A stretch of 60,340 bases of DNA from Gemmatimonadota bacterium (GCA_020351855.1 CP070670.1:492327-552666), one strand, 5' to 3'; shown: positions 26,151 through 35,048, counted from the first letter of the stretch. Notes: generated by a model not told the origin, from the sequence alone. Numbers and translations: made by a program.

Positions 26151-27821
26151 ATGTCCGAACCAGACAGCCGCTCATTCGTGCCCGCGGACTTCCAGCTGCC
26201 GCTCCCCAAGGATCGTCTGCTGCTGGATGAGTCGCCGGATTCCGAGGCCGTGCCGCTGGACGTCCTCGTCGTAGGAGGGGGGCCGGCCGGCCTGGCCGCC
26301 GCCATCGAGCTGGCGCGTCTCGCTCGTCGGGAAGCCGAGAATGGGGGAGACCTCGGCAACATCGAGGTGGGGGTCTTGGAGAAGGCAGGCGCCCTGGGGG
26401 AGCACTGCCTGTCGGGCGCCGTCGTCGTGCCCGGTCCCTTCCGGGAACTCTTCCCCGAGGTCGCCGAGGAAGAGTTGCCGTTCCGCGGTGCCGTGACCGG
26501 GGATCGGGTCTACCTGCTCAACGAGCGCGGCGCTCTCCGATTGCCCACCCCGCCTACCATGCACAACCGGGGCCATTTCGTTGGCTCGCTGTGCGAGATC
26601 GTCCGCTGGATGGGCGAGCGCGCGGAGGCGATGGGGGTCAACGTCTTCACGGGGTTTCCCGCCGCCTCCCTACTCATCGGGGATGGCCAAGTGCGGGGCG
26701 TCCGCACGACGCCCGCGGGCCTGTCGCGAGACGGAACGCCGGGGGCTGGCTACATGCCGCCGACGGACCTCACGGCCCGCGTGACGATCCTGGCGGAGGG
26801 CTCGCGCGGCCCGCTGGCACAGGCGTTCCTCGAGTGGCAGGGTGTCGGGTCGGCCAACCCGCAGATCTTCGCGCTCGGTGTGAAGGAACTTTGGGAGGCT
26901 CCGCGCCAGCCCGAAGCCGTCGTTCACACGCTGGGCTGGCCCCTGTCGAACGACGTGTTCGGCGGGAGCTGGATGTACCCGATGGGAGACAACCTCGTGT
27001 CGATCGGTTTGGTCGTCGGTCTCGACTACCCGCAGCACTCTTTGGACGTGCACGAGCTGCTGCAGCGGCTGAAGGGGCATCCGCTGTTCGAGGAGGTCCT
27101 GCGGGACGGGGAACTGGTCGAGTGGGGAGCCAAGACCATTCCCGAGGGTGGCTACTACTCCCTGCCGGACCGTCTGTGGGGTCCGGGGGCGCTCGTCGTG
27201 GGCGACTCGGCCGGCCTGGTCAACGTCCCGGCGCTCAAAGGCGTCCACTACGCCGTTCTGTCGGGGATGCTCGCGGCCCGGGCCGCCTTTGAGGCGCTGA
27301 AGGGTGATCGCCCCATGGAGGAGGCCCTGGCGGTGTACGACCGGCGGGTCCGTGACAGCTTCATCGGTCGGGATCTGTACCGAACGAGGAACATGCGGCT
27401 GGCGTTCAAGAAGGGGCTGTTCGTCGGCGGCCTCGAGGCCGCGATGATGACGGCGACCGCCGGAGTCTTTCCGGGCTCCCGCATTCCCGTGTCCGAGGAC
27501 GCGGCCGAGGCGAGGCGGATCGTCGCCCCTCCAGCCTTCCGACCGGATGGGGCTCGCACGTTCAGCAAGGAGGATGCCGTATTCCGCTCGGGAAACACGA
27601 CGCGCGACGACATCCCCTCCCATCTGATCACGGGGCCGGATCTCGAGGCACCCGTCGGGGCCTTTTACGAGCGGATGTGTCCGGCCGGCGTATACGATTG
27701 GGACGGCGAGCGCCTGGTCGTGAACGCGCCGAACTGCGTGGACTGCAAGGCCACCGACGTTCTCGGCCCGCGCTGGACACCCCGCGAGGGCGGCAGCGGA
27801 CCGAGCTACAAGCGGATGTAG
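26151..27821 (+). CDS. Electron transfer flavoprotein-ubiquinone oxidoreductase, one Fe-S cysteine missing
   Basis: 556 residues. FAD-binding GGGPAGLAAAIELARL (43-58), the family motifs EHCLSGAVV, GWPLSNDVFGGSWMYP and GDSAGLVNVPALKGVHYA, and a C-terminal ferredoxin-like end (CPAGVY, then NAPNCVDCKATD). The enzyme passes electrons from ETF to quinone at the inner membrane. The 4Fe-4S cluster normally uses four cysteines; here Cys510, Cys529 and Cys532 are present but the fourth position is Thr535. No etfA or etfB is in the window. It follows trkH by 25 bases and precedes a PlsC gene. Confidence 0.92.
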   Translation: MSEPDSRSFVPADFQLPLPKDRLLLDESPDSEAVPLDVLVVGGGPAGLAAAIELARLARREAENGGDLGNIEVGVLEKAGALGEHCLSGAVVVPGPFRELFPEVAEEELPFRGAVTGDRVYLLNERGALRLPTPPTMHNRGHFVGSLCEIVRWMGERAEAMGVNVFTGFPAASLLIGDGQVRGVRTTPAGLSRDGTPGAGYMPPTDLTARVTILAEGSRGPLAQAFLEWQGVGSANPQIFALGVKELWEAPRQPEAVVHTLGWPLSNDVFGGSWMYPMGDNLVSIGLVVGLDYPQHSLDVHELLQRLKGHPLFEEVLRDGELVEWGAKTIPEGGYYSLPDRLWGPGALVVGDSAGLVNVPALKGVHYAVLSGMLAARAAFEALKGDRPMEEALAVYDRRVRDSFIGRDLYRTRNMRLAFKKGLFVGGLEAAMMTATAGVFPGSRIPVSEDAAEARRIVAPPAFRPDGARTFSKEDAVFRSGNTTRDDIPSHLITGPDLEAPVGAFYERMCPAGVYDWDGERLVVNAPNCVDCKATDVLGPRWTPREGGSGPSYKRM

Positions 27822-27844
27822 CGACCGGCGGGAGGCGCTACTCC

Positions 27845-28573
27845 GTGCGCGGATCGTACCGGGCTGATCATCGCGGGCGTCTCTTCAACTTCGTGTGGCC
27901 GTTCGCCCGGTACGCTTTCACGAACCTCACGGTGACCATCGTGGGCGTGCCGCTGTTCTTCATCTTCAACCGCACGCGGATCATCGGCCGGGACCGGGTG
28001 CCGCAGGGCCGGAACACGCTGCTCCTTTCGAATCACCAGTCGATGATCGACAGCTTCCTCGTCGGCATCGGCGCATTCTGGCCACAATCCCTCCTGAAGC
28101 CGTACCTCGTTCCTTGGAATCCGGCGGCCGAGGAGAACTTCTATCGTCCCCGGTGGCTCGGGCTCCTTTCCGACCTGTGGAAGTGCATCCCCGTGCGGCC
28201 GGGCAGACGGGATCTCCGGGCGCTGCACAGAATGAGACAGGCTCTCCGGAGCGGGACTATGACGCTCTTCCCAGAGGGCACGCGAAGCCGGGACGGAACG
28301 ATCGGCAGGGGCAGGCCGGGCTCCGCCTTGCTGATCCTGGCGAATCGCCCAGCCGTCGTACCGGTGACGATCGATGGCATGGATCGCGTCCTGCCTATCG
28401 GTCGCCGCTGGCCCCGGCTGTTTCAGAAGGTCTATGTCGTCTACGGAAGCCCGATCGATTACGGTGATCTTGCCGACGAGCCGCGCTCTAGGGACACGGC
28501 GCAGCGACTGGTCGATCGTGTCATGGACGTGCTCCGCCGACAACAGGAAGAGATTCGGCAGCTGCAGGCCTAG
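27845..28573 (+). CDS. PlsC-type lysophospholipid acyltransferase
   Basis: About 242 residues from a GTG at 27845, preceded by GGAGG at a 9-base spacing. A hydrophobic anchor (ARYAFTNLTVTIVGVPLFFIF) precedes the acyltransferase motifs: NHQSMID (HX4D), a substrate region with CIPVRPGRRD, FPEGTRSRDG and VPVTIDG. It should acylate lysophosphatidic acid or a related glycerolipid at the inner membrane in phospholipid synthesis. The gene starts 23 bases after ETF-QO, so cotranscription is likely though no pathway link is evident. Confidence 0.9.
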   Translation: MRGSYRADHRGRLFNFVWPFARYAFTNLTVTIVGVPLFFIFNRTRIIGRDRVPQGRNTLLLSNHQSMIDSFLVGIGAFWPQSLLKPYLVPWNPAAEENFYRPRWLGLLSDLWKCIPVRPGRRDLRALHRMRQALRSGTMTLFPEGTRSRDGTIGRGRPGSALLILANRPAVVPVTIDGMDRVLPIGRRWPRLFQKVYVVYGSPIDYGDLADEPRSRDTAQRLVDRVMDVLRRQQEEIRQLQA

Positions 28574-28789
28574 CCGAGCCGATGCGCCTGCTGCCCACAT
28601 GGCAGGCTGACCCCTGTCAGCCTGGTCCACGGACCCGGCGTTCCGTGCAGGGATGGCAGGGTCCGGCCCCGAATGGACGTCCAATTCCTGGTATGGTGTT
28701 TGCCCCGTTCCTCAGTCGACAAGCACGGAATGACGTCCCCGGGGTTGGCCCTCGGGGCGTCGAGCGCATAGATGAGCAAGGAGAGAGCC

Positions 28790-29227
28790 ATGCTGCCCAC
28801 CACCAGCAACCGATTCCGTTCCCTGTGGCCGTCCGATCTGCTCGAGGTGGATCGTCTGTTCGATAACCTGTTCACCCGTCCGTCCGTCGAGTGGACCGGC
28901 TGGAGGCCTCGCGCAGACCTGTTCGAGACGGCCGATGACTTTCGGGTGGAACTCGACCTGCCGGGATTCGCTCCGGGTGATGTGAGCGTCACGGTTGATC
29001 GGGGCGTACTCACGATTACCGGCGAGCGCTCGGACGTGGTCGAAAAGGAGGGCGAGAACTGTCACGTCCGGGAGCGTCGTGTGGGGAAGTTTACTCGAAG
29101 CTTCTCGCTGCCTTCCAACCTCGATGCCCAGCAGGTGAAGGCAAACCTCGAGAACGGGGTGCTGACCATCCTTCTGCCCAAGCTTGCCGAGGCCAAGCCC
29201 CGTCAGATCGAGGTGGACGTGAAGTAG
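28790..29227 (+). CDS. Hsp20 family small heat shock protein
   Basis: About 145 residues. The start at 28790 is preceded by AAGGAG with 5-6 base spacing, better than the in-frame ATG at 28772, which has no ribosome-binding site. The alpha-crystallin domain runs from about 38 to 140 (RADLFETADDFRVELDLPGF, GVLTITGER, RSFSLPSNL, ENGVLTILLPK), with IEV near the C-terminus as an IxI/V-like tail. It should form oligomers that hold unfolded proteins. No CIRCE element is upstream. A perfect terminator follows at 29250. Confidence 0.94.
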   Translation: MLPTTSNRFRSLWPSDLLEVDRLFDNLFTRPSVEWTGWRPRADLFETADDFRVELDLPGFAPGDVSVTVDRGVLTITGERSDVVEKEGENCHVRERRVGKFTRSFSLPSNLDAQQVKANLENGVLTILLPKLAEAKPRQIEVDVK

Positions 29228-29249
29228 ATCTGCGCCTCCGGCGCGGGGA

Positions 29250-29285
29250 GCAGGGGGCCGGCAGGCGCCGGCCCCCTGCCGTTTT
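29250..29285 (+). terminator. Strong rho-independent terminator after hsp20
   Basis: Perfect 13-bp stem (29250-29262 with 29267-29279), loop AGGC, then CG followed by TTTT at 29282-29285. All stem pairs are Watson-Crick and mostly G-C. Confidence 0.92.
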
Positions 29286-29349
29286 GGGTGAGCCGCCGAT
29301 CCGCGCTCAGGACTAGACAATCGCGTCCTGGCGCCCCATTCTATGGCGT

Positions 29350-29487
29350 ATGCATGTGTTCCTCACCCTTCTTCTGGCCGCTCTGATCTGCGGCATGGGT
29401 CTCGGCCTGGCCTTCGGCTGCAGGCTTCCGCAACGCGATGCCCGCGATCGAACGGCATCTGGTTCCCATCCTGACGAGGTTGTGTAG
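29350..29487 (+). CDS. Candidate 45-residue single-TM microprotein
   Basis: An ATG at 29350 opens a 45-codon frame: MHVFLTLLLAALICGMGLGL, then a short polar tail (RLPQRDARDRTASGSH) and stop at 29485-29487. The N-terminal 23 residues form one clear hydrophobic helix with small-residue packing, and the tail is charged, a common microprotein layout. There is no strong ribosome-binding site, so expression is uncertain. It lies just after the hsp20 terminator and before an AT-richer leader. Confidence 0.35.
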   Translation: MHVFLTLLLAALICGMGLGLAFGCRLPQRDARDRTASGSHPDEVV

Positions 29488-29640
29488 TCGGCCAAGTGAT
29501 AGCGTGCAAGTAGTTTACTTAGTCCAATCTAAAGTCCTGTCTCCGATGTGTTCGGCTTCCGACCGGTCGAGGGGTCGTGCGGGCGGACCGGACGCAAGTG
29601 CATGTCGACCGCTCCGTAACCCCGACGAAACGAGGTATCG
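29488..29640 (+). other. AT-richer leader region before a small unknown gene
   Basis: Within this segment, about 29498-29550 has visibly lower GC than the rest of the window, with TAGTTTACTTAG and AATCTAAAG stretches and an imperfect inverted repeat (ACTTA / TAAAGT). It probably holds the promoter and 5' leader of the 29641 gene; I cannot assign exact boxes. Confidence 0.35.
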
Positions 29641-29892
29641 ATGACGAGGCACTTTCTGGACGAGGACGGTAGACGCTGGAAAGCATGGCTGGCCTCCCGT
29701 GACGTCTATTGGCCGGAACCGGATGAACCGCAGCTCGCCGACAATCACGAGGCGGTCATCGTCGTATGCTTTTCCGATCCGGCGGAACCCCAGCGTCGCG
29801 TCCACCTGCCGAGCGGCTGCTTCCAGTCGCTGTCCACGGAGGACTTGAGAGAGCAGCTGCTGGTCGCCGCGTCCGACACGGTGTTGGGCTAG
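29641..29892 (+). CDS. Conserved-looking small acidic protein, unknown
   Basis: 83 residues: MTRHFLDEDGRRWKAWLASR, then a mid segment EAVIVVCFSDP and RRVHLPSGCFQSLSTEDL. Aromatic-rich N-terminus, one predicted beta hairpin and a C-terminal helix; no signal or TM. It has an AGG-type ribosome-binding site (ACGAGGTATCG before ATG) and its own terminator. I do not recognise a family with known function. Good reading-frame composition argues that it is real. Confidence 0.6.
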   Translation: MTRHFLDEDGRRWKAWLASRDVYWPEPDEPQLADNHEAVIVVCFSDPAEPQRRVHLPSGCFQSLSTEDLREQLLVAASDTVLG

Positions 29893-29929
29893 CGTACACA
29901 GCCGCGGCAGCGGGGCTCAGTCATGTGGG

Positions 29930-29964
29930 GAGGGGCGGCCCGGCGGGTCGCCCCTCGTTATTTT
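29930..29964 (+). terminator. Rho-independent terminator after the 83-residue gene
   Basis: Perfect 8-bp stem GAGGGGCG (29930-29937) / CGCCCCTC (29949-29956) with an 11-base loop, followed by GTTATTTT. Confidence 0.85.
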
Positions 29965-30010
29965 CGGAGCGCTGAGATCTCGACAGGATCGTACGGAGAG
30001 AGGAGGTCGG

Positions 30011-31471
30011 TTGCGCACGATCGAGGTTCGATCCGGACCGCTGGAAGAACTGGATGTCGATGTCGTCGCCGTCCCTGTCCCGCCGCAACCCACCGACCTT
30101 CTGCGCCGGCTCGATACGTGGACGGGAGAGGCGATTTCCCGGTGCCGGGAACAGGGGGTTCTTCGCGGCAAGGACTCCGAGTCGCTCTTCTTTCCCTGCG
30201 CTTCCGGTCGTCCGCACGTTCTCCTGCTGGGAGCGGACGCGCCGCTCGATTCGAGTCCGGACAGCGTGCGCAGCGTCGCGGGGAGGGCCGTACGGTTCTG
30301 CCGTGATCAGCGGCTGGGATCGCTTGCCCTGGCCCTGGAACACGCGGCCGATCCCCGGACGGTCCAGGCCGCGGCGGAGGGGCTCGTGCTCGGCGATTTC
30401 GCCTACCTCGCACTGAAGCGTGGCGAAGAGGTTCGGTCGACCCTCCTACCGAGCCGTGCAATGATCTGGAGTCCGGATCTCGTCAGCGGCGCGGAAGAAT
30501 GGGCATCGCTTGGCTGGAGGGTTGCAGAGGCCCAGAACGTCGCGCGCTCCCTCGTGGCCCGGCCGGGCAACGTTCTCACGCCGGCCGGTCTCGCGGATGA
30601 GGCACTGGACCTGGCGGACCGCGGGTGCCGCGTGGACGTGTGGGATGTGGAGCGACTGCGAGATAAAGGCTTCGGAGCGCTTCTCGCCGTTGCGAAGGGA
30701 TCGCACGAGGCGCCCCGCTTCATCATCGTCGAGCACCGAGGGCGAGGCGGCGCGCCGGTGGTGCTGGTGGGGAAAGGGATCACCTTCGACAGCGGCGGCA
30801 TCTCGCTCAAGCCGGCCAAGGGCATGGAGGAGATGAAGCACGACATGGCTGGAGCCGCGGCAGTGCTCGGAACGATGCGCGCGCTTTCGGAGATCGGCGC
30901 CCCCCAGAGGGTGGTGGGGCTGATCCCCACCGCCGAGAACTTGCCTTCCGGAAGGGCGTTGAAGCCGGGCGACGTGGTTCGCGGCGTGTCGGGACGCTCG
31001 ATCGAAGTCGTCAACACCGACGCCGAGGGCCGCCTCATCCTGTCTGACGCGCTCGCCTTCGGCGCGCGCATGGAGCCCGTCGCGCTGGTCGACATCGCGA
31101 CGCTCACGGGAGGGTGCGTCGTGGCGTTGGGCAGGCAGGCTGCGGGTCTTCTGAGCAATGATGAACTGCTGGCCGGCGCGCTGATCGAGGCCGGTACCCG
31201 AACCGGAGAGCGTGCCTGGCGCCTTCCGCTGTGGCCGGAATACAGGAAACAGCTCGACTCGGACATCGCCGACATCAAGAACAGCGGCGGGCGAGAGGCG
31301 AGCCCGATCACGGCCGCGAAGTTCCTCGAGGAGTTCGTGGACGACGTCCCCTGGGCGCACCTCGATATCGCCGGAACGGCCTGGGCCGAAGATGTCACCG
31401 GCTGGCAGCCGAAGGGAGCGACCGGGTTCGGTGTGCGTCTGCTGGTCGAGTGGGTGCGAGGCCTCGGCTGA
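30011..31471 (+). CDS. pepA: Leucyl aminopeptidase (M17)
   Basis: 486 residues from a TTG start with AGGAGG four bases upstream. The N-terminal macro-like domain (about 1-165) is divergent, and the catalytic domain has the dinuclear metal motifs: GKGITFDSGGISLKPAKGM with Lys and Asp ligands, KHDMAGAAAVLG, and NTDAEGRLILSDAL. The end, DIAGTAWAEDVTGWQPKGAT, is typical of M17. It removes N-terminal residues from cytosolic peptides. It begins a long co-directional block and is followed 31 bases later by a barrel gene. Confidence 0.95.
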   Translation: MRTIEVRSGPLEELDVDVVAVPVPPQPTDLLRRLDTWTGEAISRCREQGVLRGKDSESLFFPCASGRPHVLLLGADAPLDSSPDSVRSVAGRAVRFCRDQRLGSLALALEHAADPRTVQAAAEGLVLGDFAYLALKRGEEVRSTLLPSRAMIWSPDLVSGAEEWASLGWRVAEAQNVARSLVARPGNVLTPAGLADEALDLADRGCRVDVWDVERLRDKGFGALLAVAKGSHEAPRFIIVEHRGRGGAPVVLVGKGITFDSGGISLKPAKGMEEMKHDMAGAAAVLGTMRALSEIGAPQRVVGLIPTAENLPSGRALKPGDVVRGVSGRSIEVVNTDAEGRLILSDALAFGARMEPVALVDIATLTGGCVVALGRQAAGLLSNDELLAGALIEAGTRTGERAWRLPLWPEYRKQLDSDIADIKNSGGREASPITAAKFLEEFVDDVPWAHLDIAGTAWAEDVTGWQPKGATGFGVRLLVEWVRGLG

Positions 31472-31502
31472 GGGCCGCTCGGTTCTTCCGTCGCGGTGGC
31501 GG

Positions 31503-33410
31503 ATGAGCATGCGCGGAGGGTGCCTGTCGGCGTTTTGTGCGAGCGGCCTCCTGCTGTGCGGCGTCGGTGTGCTGCGGGCGCAGGAGGAGAAGCCCCGCGA
31601 ACAGCCCGCGCCGCAGGAGCGCCCGGCCCATCCCGACAGCCTCCCGGCGGACTCCGCGCGGGCCCTTCCGGAGGGCGTGGAGATCCTCCCTGACAGCATG
31701 CGCGTCGACTTTCCCGCTGGGAGGGAAAGAGAGGAGGAGCAGGAGGGCGAGGAGACGAAAGTCGATGAAGAGAAGCGCGTGCCCGGCTTTCCGCCGACCT
31801 CGACGGAGCCCGACAGTGGATACTCCTTTGACGCCAGGGAGTGGAACCGGGACGAGATCCTGACCTCGAACGCGACGAGTCTCGTGGGCTTTCTTACCGA
31901 CGTCGTGCCCGGGTTCACTCCGATTCGCGCCAACTACTTCAATGGCGTCCATCAGTTGACGGATGGCCTGTTCGGAGCGGGGTTCGTGCGCATCCTCGTG
32001 GATGGACGCGATCTCCCGCCCCTTGAGTCGGGCGAGACCGATCTCGTGCGCATCCCGCTCGTCCATCTCGACAAGGTGAGGGTTCGCCGCAGTTCGACCG
32101 GGTTGACGATCGAGATCTTCACCCGGCGACAGCACGAGCCGGACGCGTACGGCCGTTTCGGCGGGGGCACGGGCACCCCCAAGCTGGATCTCGTTCACGG
32201 GATCTTCGCGAACGGCTGGGGCCAGGCCGTGACGATCGCTGGAGCGGTCGATCTCCTCAACGTGAACTCCGGGGACCTCATTTCGGATCGCCTCGACTTC
32301 TGGGCCTCCATCGCCTTCATGCCGGGCAGCAACCGGACGGGCTTCCAGCTTCAGTTCAAGAACCAGACGATCAATCGGACCGCCGACGAGCGGTTGCAGC
32401 AGGGCCGCCGTGATCTCGTCTTCACGGCGCGGCGGGAAGTATCGCCCGGTCTGATCGCCGATCTCGCCCTCAGCAGCAACAGGCTGACGCTGGCGGACTC
32501 GCAGCTCGTGGAGGTGAATCGGGCCGGCGTGACGCTCACCGCCAATCCGCGTTGGGGTTTCGTCCGAGGCTCGATATCCTACCAGGGGGGTGGTGCGGCC
32601 TTCCCCCGCGTCGGCGGGGTCGTGGCTGCCGGCGCCCGGGTGGGCGGCTTCCTCGGAGTGGATGTGGAGGTGGACGGATCGACGTGGGAGGCCTTCGATG
32701 CCGCGTCGATCGGCGGGGGCCTTGCGCTGGGGCCGTTCACGCCCGTGAAGCTCGTTCTGCGCGCCGGCGGTGCCACCGGGCGACGAGGCGTGTCCCGCCC
32801 CATAACGGGGGAGGCCGACTCGGTGGCGTTCGACGCCTTTACGGGAAGCTTGCGGCTCGAGCTTGGGCCATACCAGCTCGGGGGCAGACTCTCCCGCCAG
32901 AGCGTCAGTCGGCAGTTGCCGTTTGGAGCCCCATTCGATCTCAACCTTCAGCCCGGGCCGGGGGTCGACATCACGGCCTTCGAAGGCGAGCTTTCCGGGC
33001 CTCTGATCCCTCTCGGCGGCCTGATCAGGGGGGCCAATCCGTTCACGATATCAGGATTCTGGCGGCATCAGTCCGCGCCCGCCGATGTCCAGGCCTTCTA
33101 TCTGCCGGCCGATGTAGCCCGCGGGCGCGTGGGATTCAGCCAGCCTTTCTTCAAGGGAGATCTGCTCGTCGATCTCGGCCTGGCCGCCGTCTACCGGAGC
33201 GAAATGCTGACCTCCACTCCGGGCGTGCCGAACCCGGTGCCGGTCCAGAAGCTTACCCGCCTGAACCTGGATTTCCTCATCAAGATCAAGGACTTCCGCA
33301 TCTTCCTGCGGCTCGACAACCTGGACCGGAAGCCCGACGAGGACATCGTGGGCTTTCCCTATCCGAACACGGTCACGATCTTCGGAGTTAAGTGGGAGTT
33401 CTTCAACTGA
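31503..33410 (+). CDS. Outer membrane protein with TonB-receptor-like plug and barrel
   Basis: About 635 residues. Signal peptide to about residue 27 (GVGVLRAQ), then a charged, Glu/Lys/Pro-rich linker (28-105) containing EREEEQEGEETKVDEEKR. Residues about 115-200 resemble a plug domain (ILTSNATSLVGFLTDVVPG, FVRILVDGRDLPP, VRIPLVHLDKVRVRR), and the rest is amphipathic beta-strand with long Gly-rich turns, ending GVKWEFFN. I see no clear TonB box, and the final residue is Asn after Phe-Phe. It may be a TonB-independent or divergent receptor. The start is ATG 31503 or 31509. Confidence 0.72.
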   Translation: MSMRGGCLSAFCASGLLLCGVGVLRAQEEKPREQPAPQERPAHPDSLPADSARALPEGVEILPDSMRVDFPAGREREEEQEGEETKVDEEKRVPGFPPTSTEPDSGYSFDAREWNRDEILTSNATSLVGFLTDVVPGFTPIRANYFNGVHQLTDGLFGAGFVRILVDGRDLPPLESGETDLVRIPLVHLDKVRVRRSSTGLTIEIFTRRQHEPDAYGRFGGGTGTPKLDLVHGIFANGWGQAVTIAGAVDLLNVNSGDLISDRLDFWASIAFMPGSNRTGFQLQFKNQTINRTADERLQQGRRDLVFTARREVSPGLIADLALSSNRLTLADSQLVEVNRAGVTLTANPRWGFVRGSISYQGGGAAFPRVGGVVAAGARVGGFLGVDVEVDGSTWEAFDAASIGGGLALGPFTPVKLVLRAGGATGRRGVSRPITGEADSVAFDAFTGSLRLELGPYQLGGRLSRQSVSRQLPFGAPFDLNLQPGPGVDITAFEGELSGPLIPLGGLIRGANPFTISGFWRHQSAPADVQAFYLPADVARGRVGFSQPFFKGDLLVDLGLAAVYRSEMLTSTPGVPNPVPVQKLTRLNLDFLIKIKDFRIFLRLDNLDRKPDEDIVGFPYPNTVTIFGVKWEFFN

Positions 33411-33441
33411 GGCTTTATCCGTGCGGGTTGGGGCCCCCGAG

Positions 33442-34329
33442 ATGATCCGGAGCATGACAGGGTTTGGCGCGGCCAGTCGCGAGCTGTCGGGCGGCACGCT
33501 TTCAGTCGAACTGAAGTCCGTCAACCATCGCCACCTCAACGTCTCTTTCCGCCTTCCGACCGGCGGGGAGGGCTGGGAGTCCGTGCTCCGGACGCGGCTG
33601 GGCCGTCAGGTGCGGCGCGGGCACGTGAGCTTCCTCGTGTCCGCCGATACGGCGTTTGAAGGCCCGGCCCGATGGTCGATCGACCATCCGCGCGTGCAGG
33701 CGGCCCTGGAAGCCGTTCGCACGCTGCGAGAGGAGTACGGAATCCCCGGGGAGCTGGACCTGAGCCTGGCCGTCGCCGCGATGCGCGAGCTCCTGCGGGA
33801 GGAGCAGACACCCGATATAGGCTGGGTAACGGCCGAGGCGCTGGGCGAGGTCGTGGGTGAAGCGCTCGATGAGCTCGTGCGGATGCGGGAAGGGGAGGGG
33901 GCCCGCCTCGAGGAGGACCTGAGAAGCTGCCTCGCGGAGTGTGAAGAGGAGCTCGAGGCCGTGCAGAGGCTGGCTCCGTTGCGCCTGAAGCGGGAACGCG
34001 AGCGGCTACGGGCTGCCGTCAAGGAGATCGGCGAGGGGATCCAGCTGGACGAGGGGCGCCTGGAGCAGGAGGTCGCGCTGCTCGCGGACAAATGGGACAT
34101 CGGCGAGGAGGTGGTCCGCGCGCGCGCCCACCTGGAGGCATTCCGGGAGCTGCTCGACTCGGAAGCTGAAGAGCCGGTCGGCAAGCGCCTCACGTTCCTT
34201 CTTCAGGAGCTCAACCGTGAAGTGAACACGATAGGGTCGAAGGCGAACGACGCGGCGATCTCCCGCCGCGTCGTCGAGGCGAAGAACGTGCTCGAGCGGC
34301 TACGCGAGCAAGTGGAGAACATCGAGTGA
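33442..34329 (+). CDS. YicC family endoribonuclease
   Basis: 295 residues beginning MIRSMTGFGAASRELSGGTL, the diagnostic start of the family, with VNHRHLNVSFRLP and the acidic C-terminal signature KRLTFLLQELNREVNTIGSK, then VEAKNVLERLREQVENIE. The E. coli relative is an endoribonuclease affecting small RNA turnover. A GTG at 33421 with GAGG upstream would add seven residues; I prefer the conserved ATG. Its stop overlaps the gmk GTG by four bases. yicC-gmk-rpoZ-coaBC is a widely conserved order. Confidence 0.93.
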   Translation: MIRSMTGFGAASRELSGGTLSVELKSVNHRHLNVSFRLPTGGEGWESVLRTRLGRQVRRGHVSFLVSADTAFEGPARWSIDHPRVQAALEAVRTLREEYGIPGELDLSLAVAAMRELLREEQTPDIGWVTAEALGEVVGEALDELVRMREGEGARLEEDLRSCLAECEEELEAVQRLAPLRLKRERERLRAAVKEIGEGIQLDEGRLEQEVALLADKWDIGEEVVRARAHLEAFRELLDSEAEEPVGKRLTFLLQELNREVNTIGSKANDAAISRRVVEAKNVLERLREQVENIE

Positions 34330-35033
34330 GCGCGCTGCTGGATCGCGGCTTCCCGGTCGCGTTATGCGGCCCCTCGGGAAGCGGCAAGACAACGGTCATA
34401 CGGGAGCTGCTGTCGAAGCGGGACGATCTTCGATTCTCCGTCTCGGTGACGACACGCCACCCGCGGTCCGGGGAACGAGCGGACGTTCACTACCGCTTCC
34501 TGGCGCGCGAGGAGTTCGAGGAGCTGCGGGCTGGAGGCGGGCTGCTGGAGTGGGCGGAGGTCCATGGAGAGCTGTACGGGACGCCAAGGGCAAACCTCGA
34601 GCGCGCCAAGGCGGAGGGACGACACCTCCTTCTCGATATCGATGTGCAGGGGGCGCGGCAGGTAAGCGCCGCGGTTCCCGAGACGCTGACGATATTCCTT
34701 CTCCCTCCCAGCGGGGTATGGCTTGAGCGGCTGCGCAGCCGAGGCAGCGAGGCAGCCGATGCGCTTGCCAGAAGACTCCGCACGGCGGAGTCGGAGTTGC
34801 TTTTCGCAGAGGAGTTCGAGTACGTGATCCTGAACGACGAACTGTCCCGGACGGTTCGCCGGGTCGAGGCGATCCTCGAAGCGGAGGAATCACGGGCCGG
34901 CCGCGTGGGTAAGGAGTTGCGCCGATGCGTGTCGGCACTTCAAGAGGAGATCGCCGCCGTGTCGAGGAGCACGGTAGGCGGCGAGATGGATGCCGGGTCG
35001 GCGGCCGCGGCCGCCGACGCGAAGAAGAGCTGA
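34326..35033 (+). CDS. gmk: Guanylate kinase
   Basis: 235 residues from GTG 34326. P-loop GPSGSGKTT (about 15-23), GMP-binding SVSVTTRHPRSGERADVHYRF, the lid region and GVWLERLRSRGSE. Phosphorylates GMP to GDP. The core matches the usual length of about 200 residues; the last 30 (VSRSTVGGEMDAGSAAAAAD) are an extra low-complexity tail. Four-base overlap with yicC and 15 bases to rpoZ indicate one operon. Confidence 0.96.
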   Translation: MSALLDRGFPVALCGPSGSGKTTVIRELLSKRDDLRFSVSVTTRHPRSGERADVHYRFLAREEFEELRAGGGLLEWAEVHGELYGTPRANLERAKAEGRHLLLDIDVQGARQVSAAVPETLTIFLLPPSGVWLERLRSRGSEAADALARRLRTAESELLFAEEFEYVILNDELSRTVRRVEAILEAEESRAGRVGKELRRCVSALQEEIAAVSRSTVGGEMDAGSAAAAADAKKS

Positions 35034-35048
35034 GAACAGGAGCTACGT

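Noticed and set aside
28574-28789. CIRCE element upstream of hsp20
   Set aside because: The TTAGCACTC / GAGTGCTAA arms are absent.
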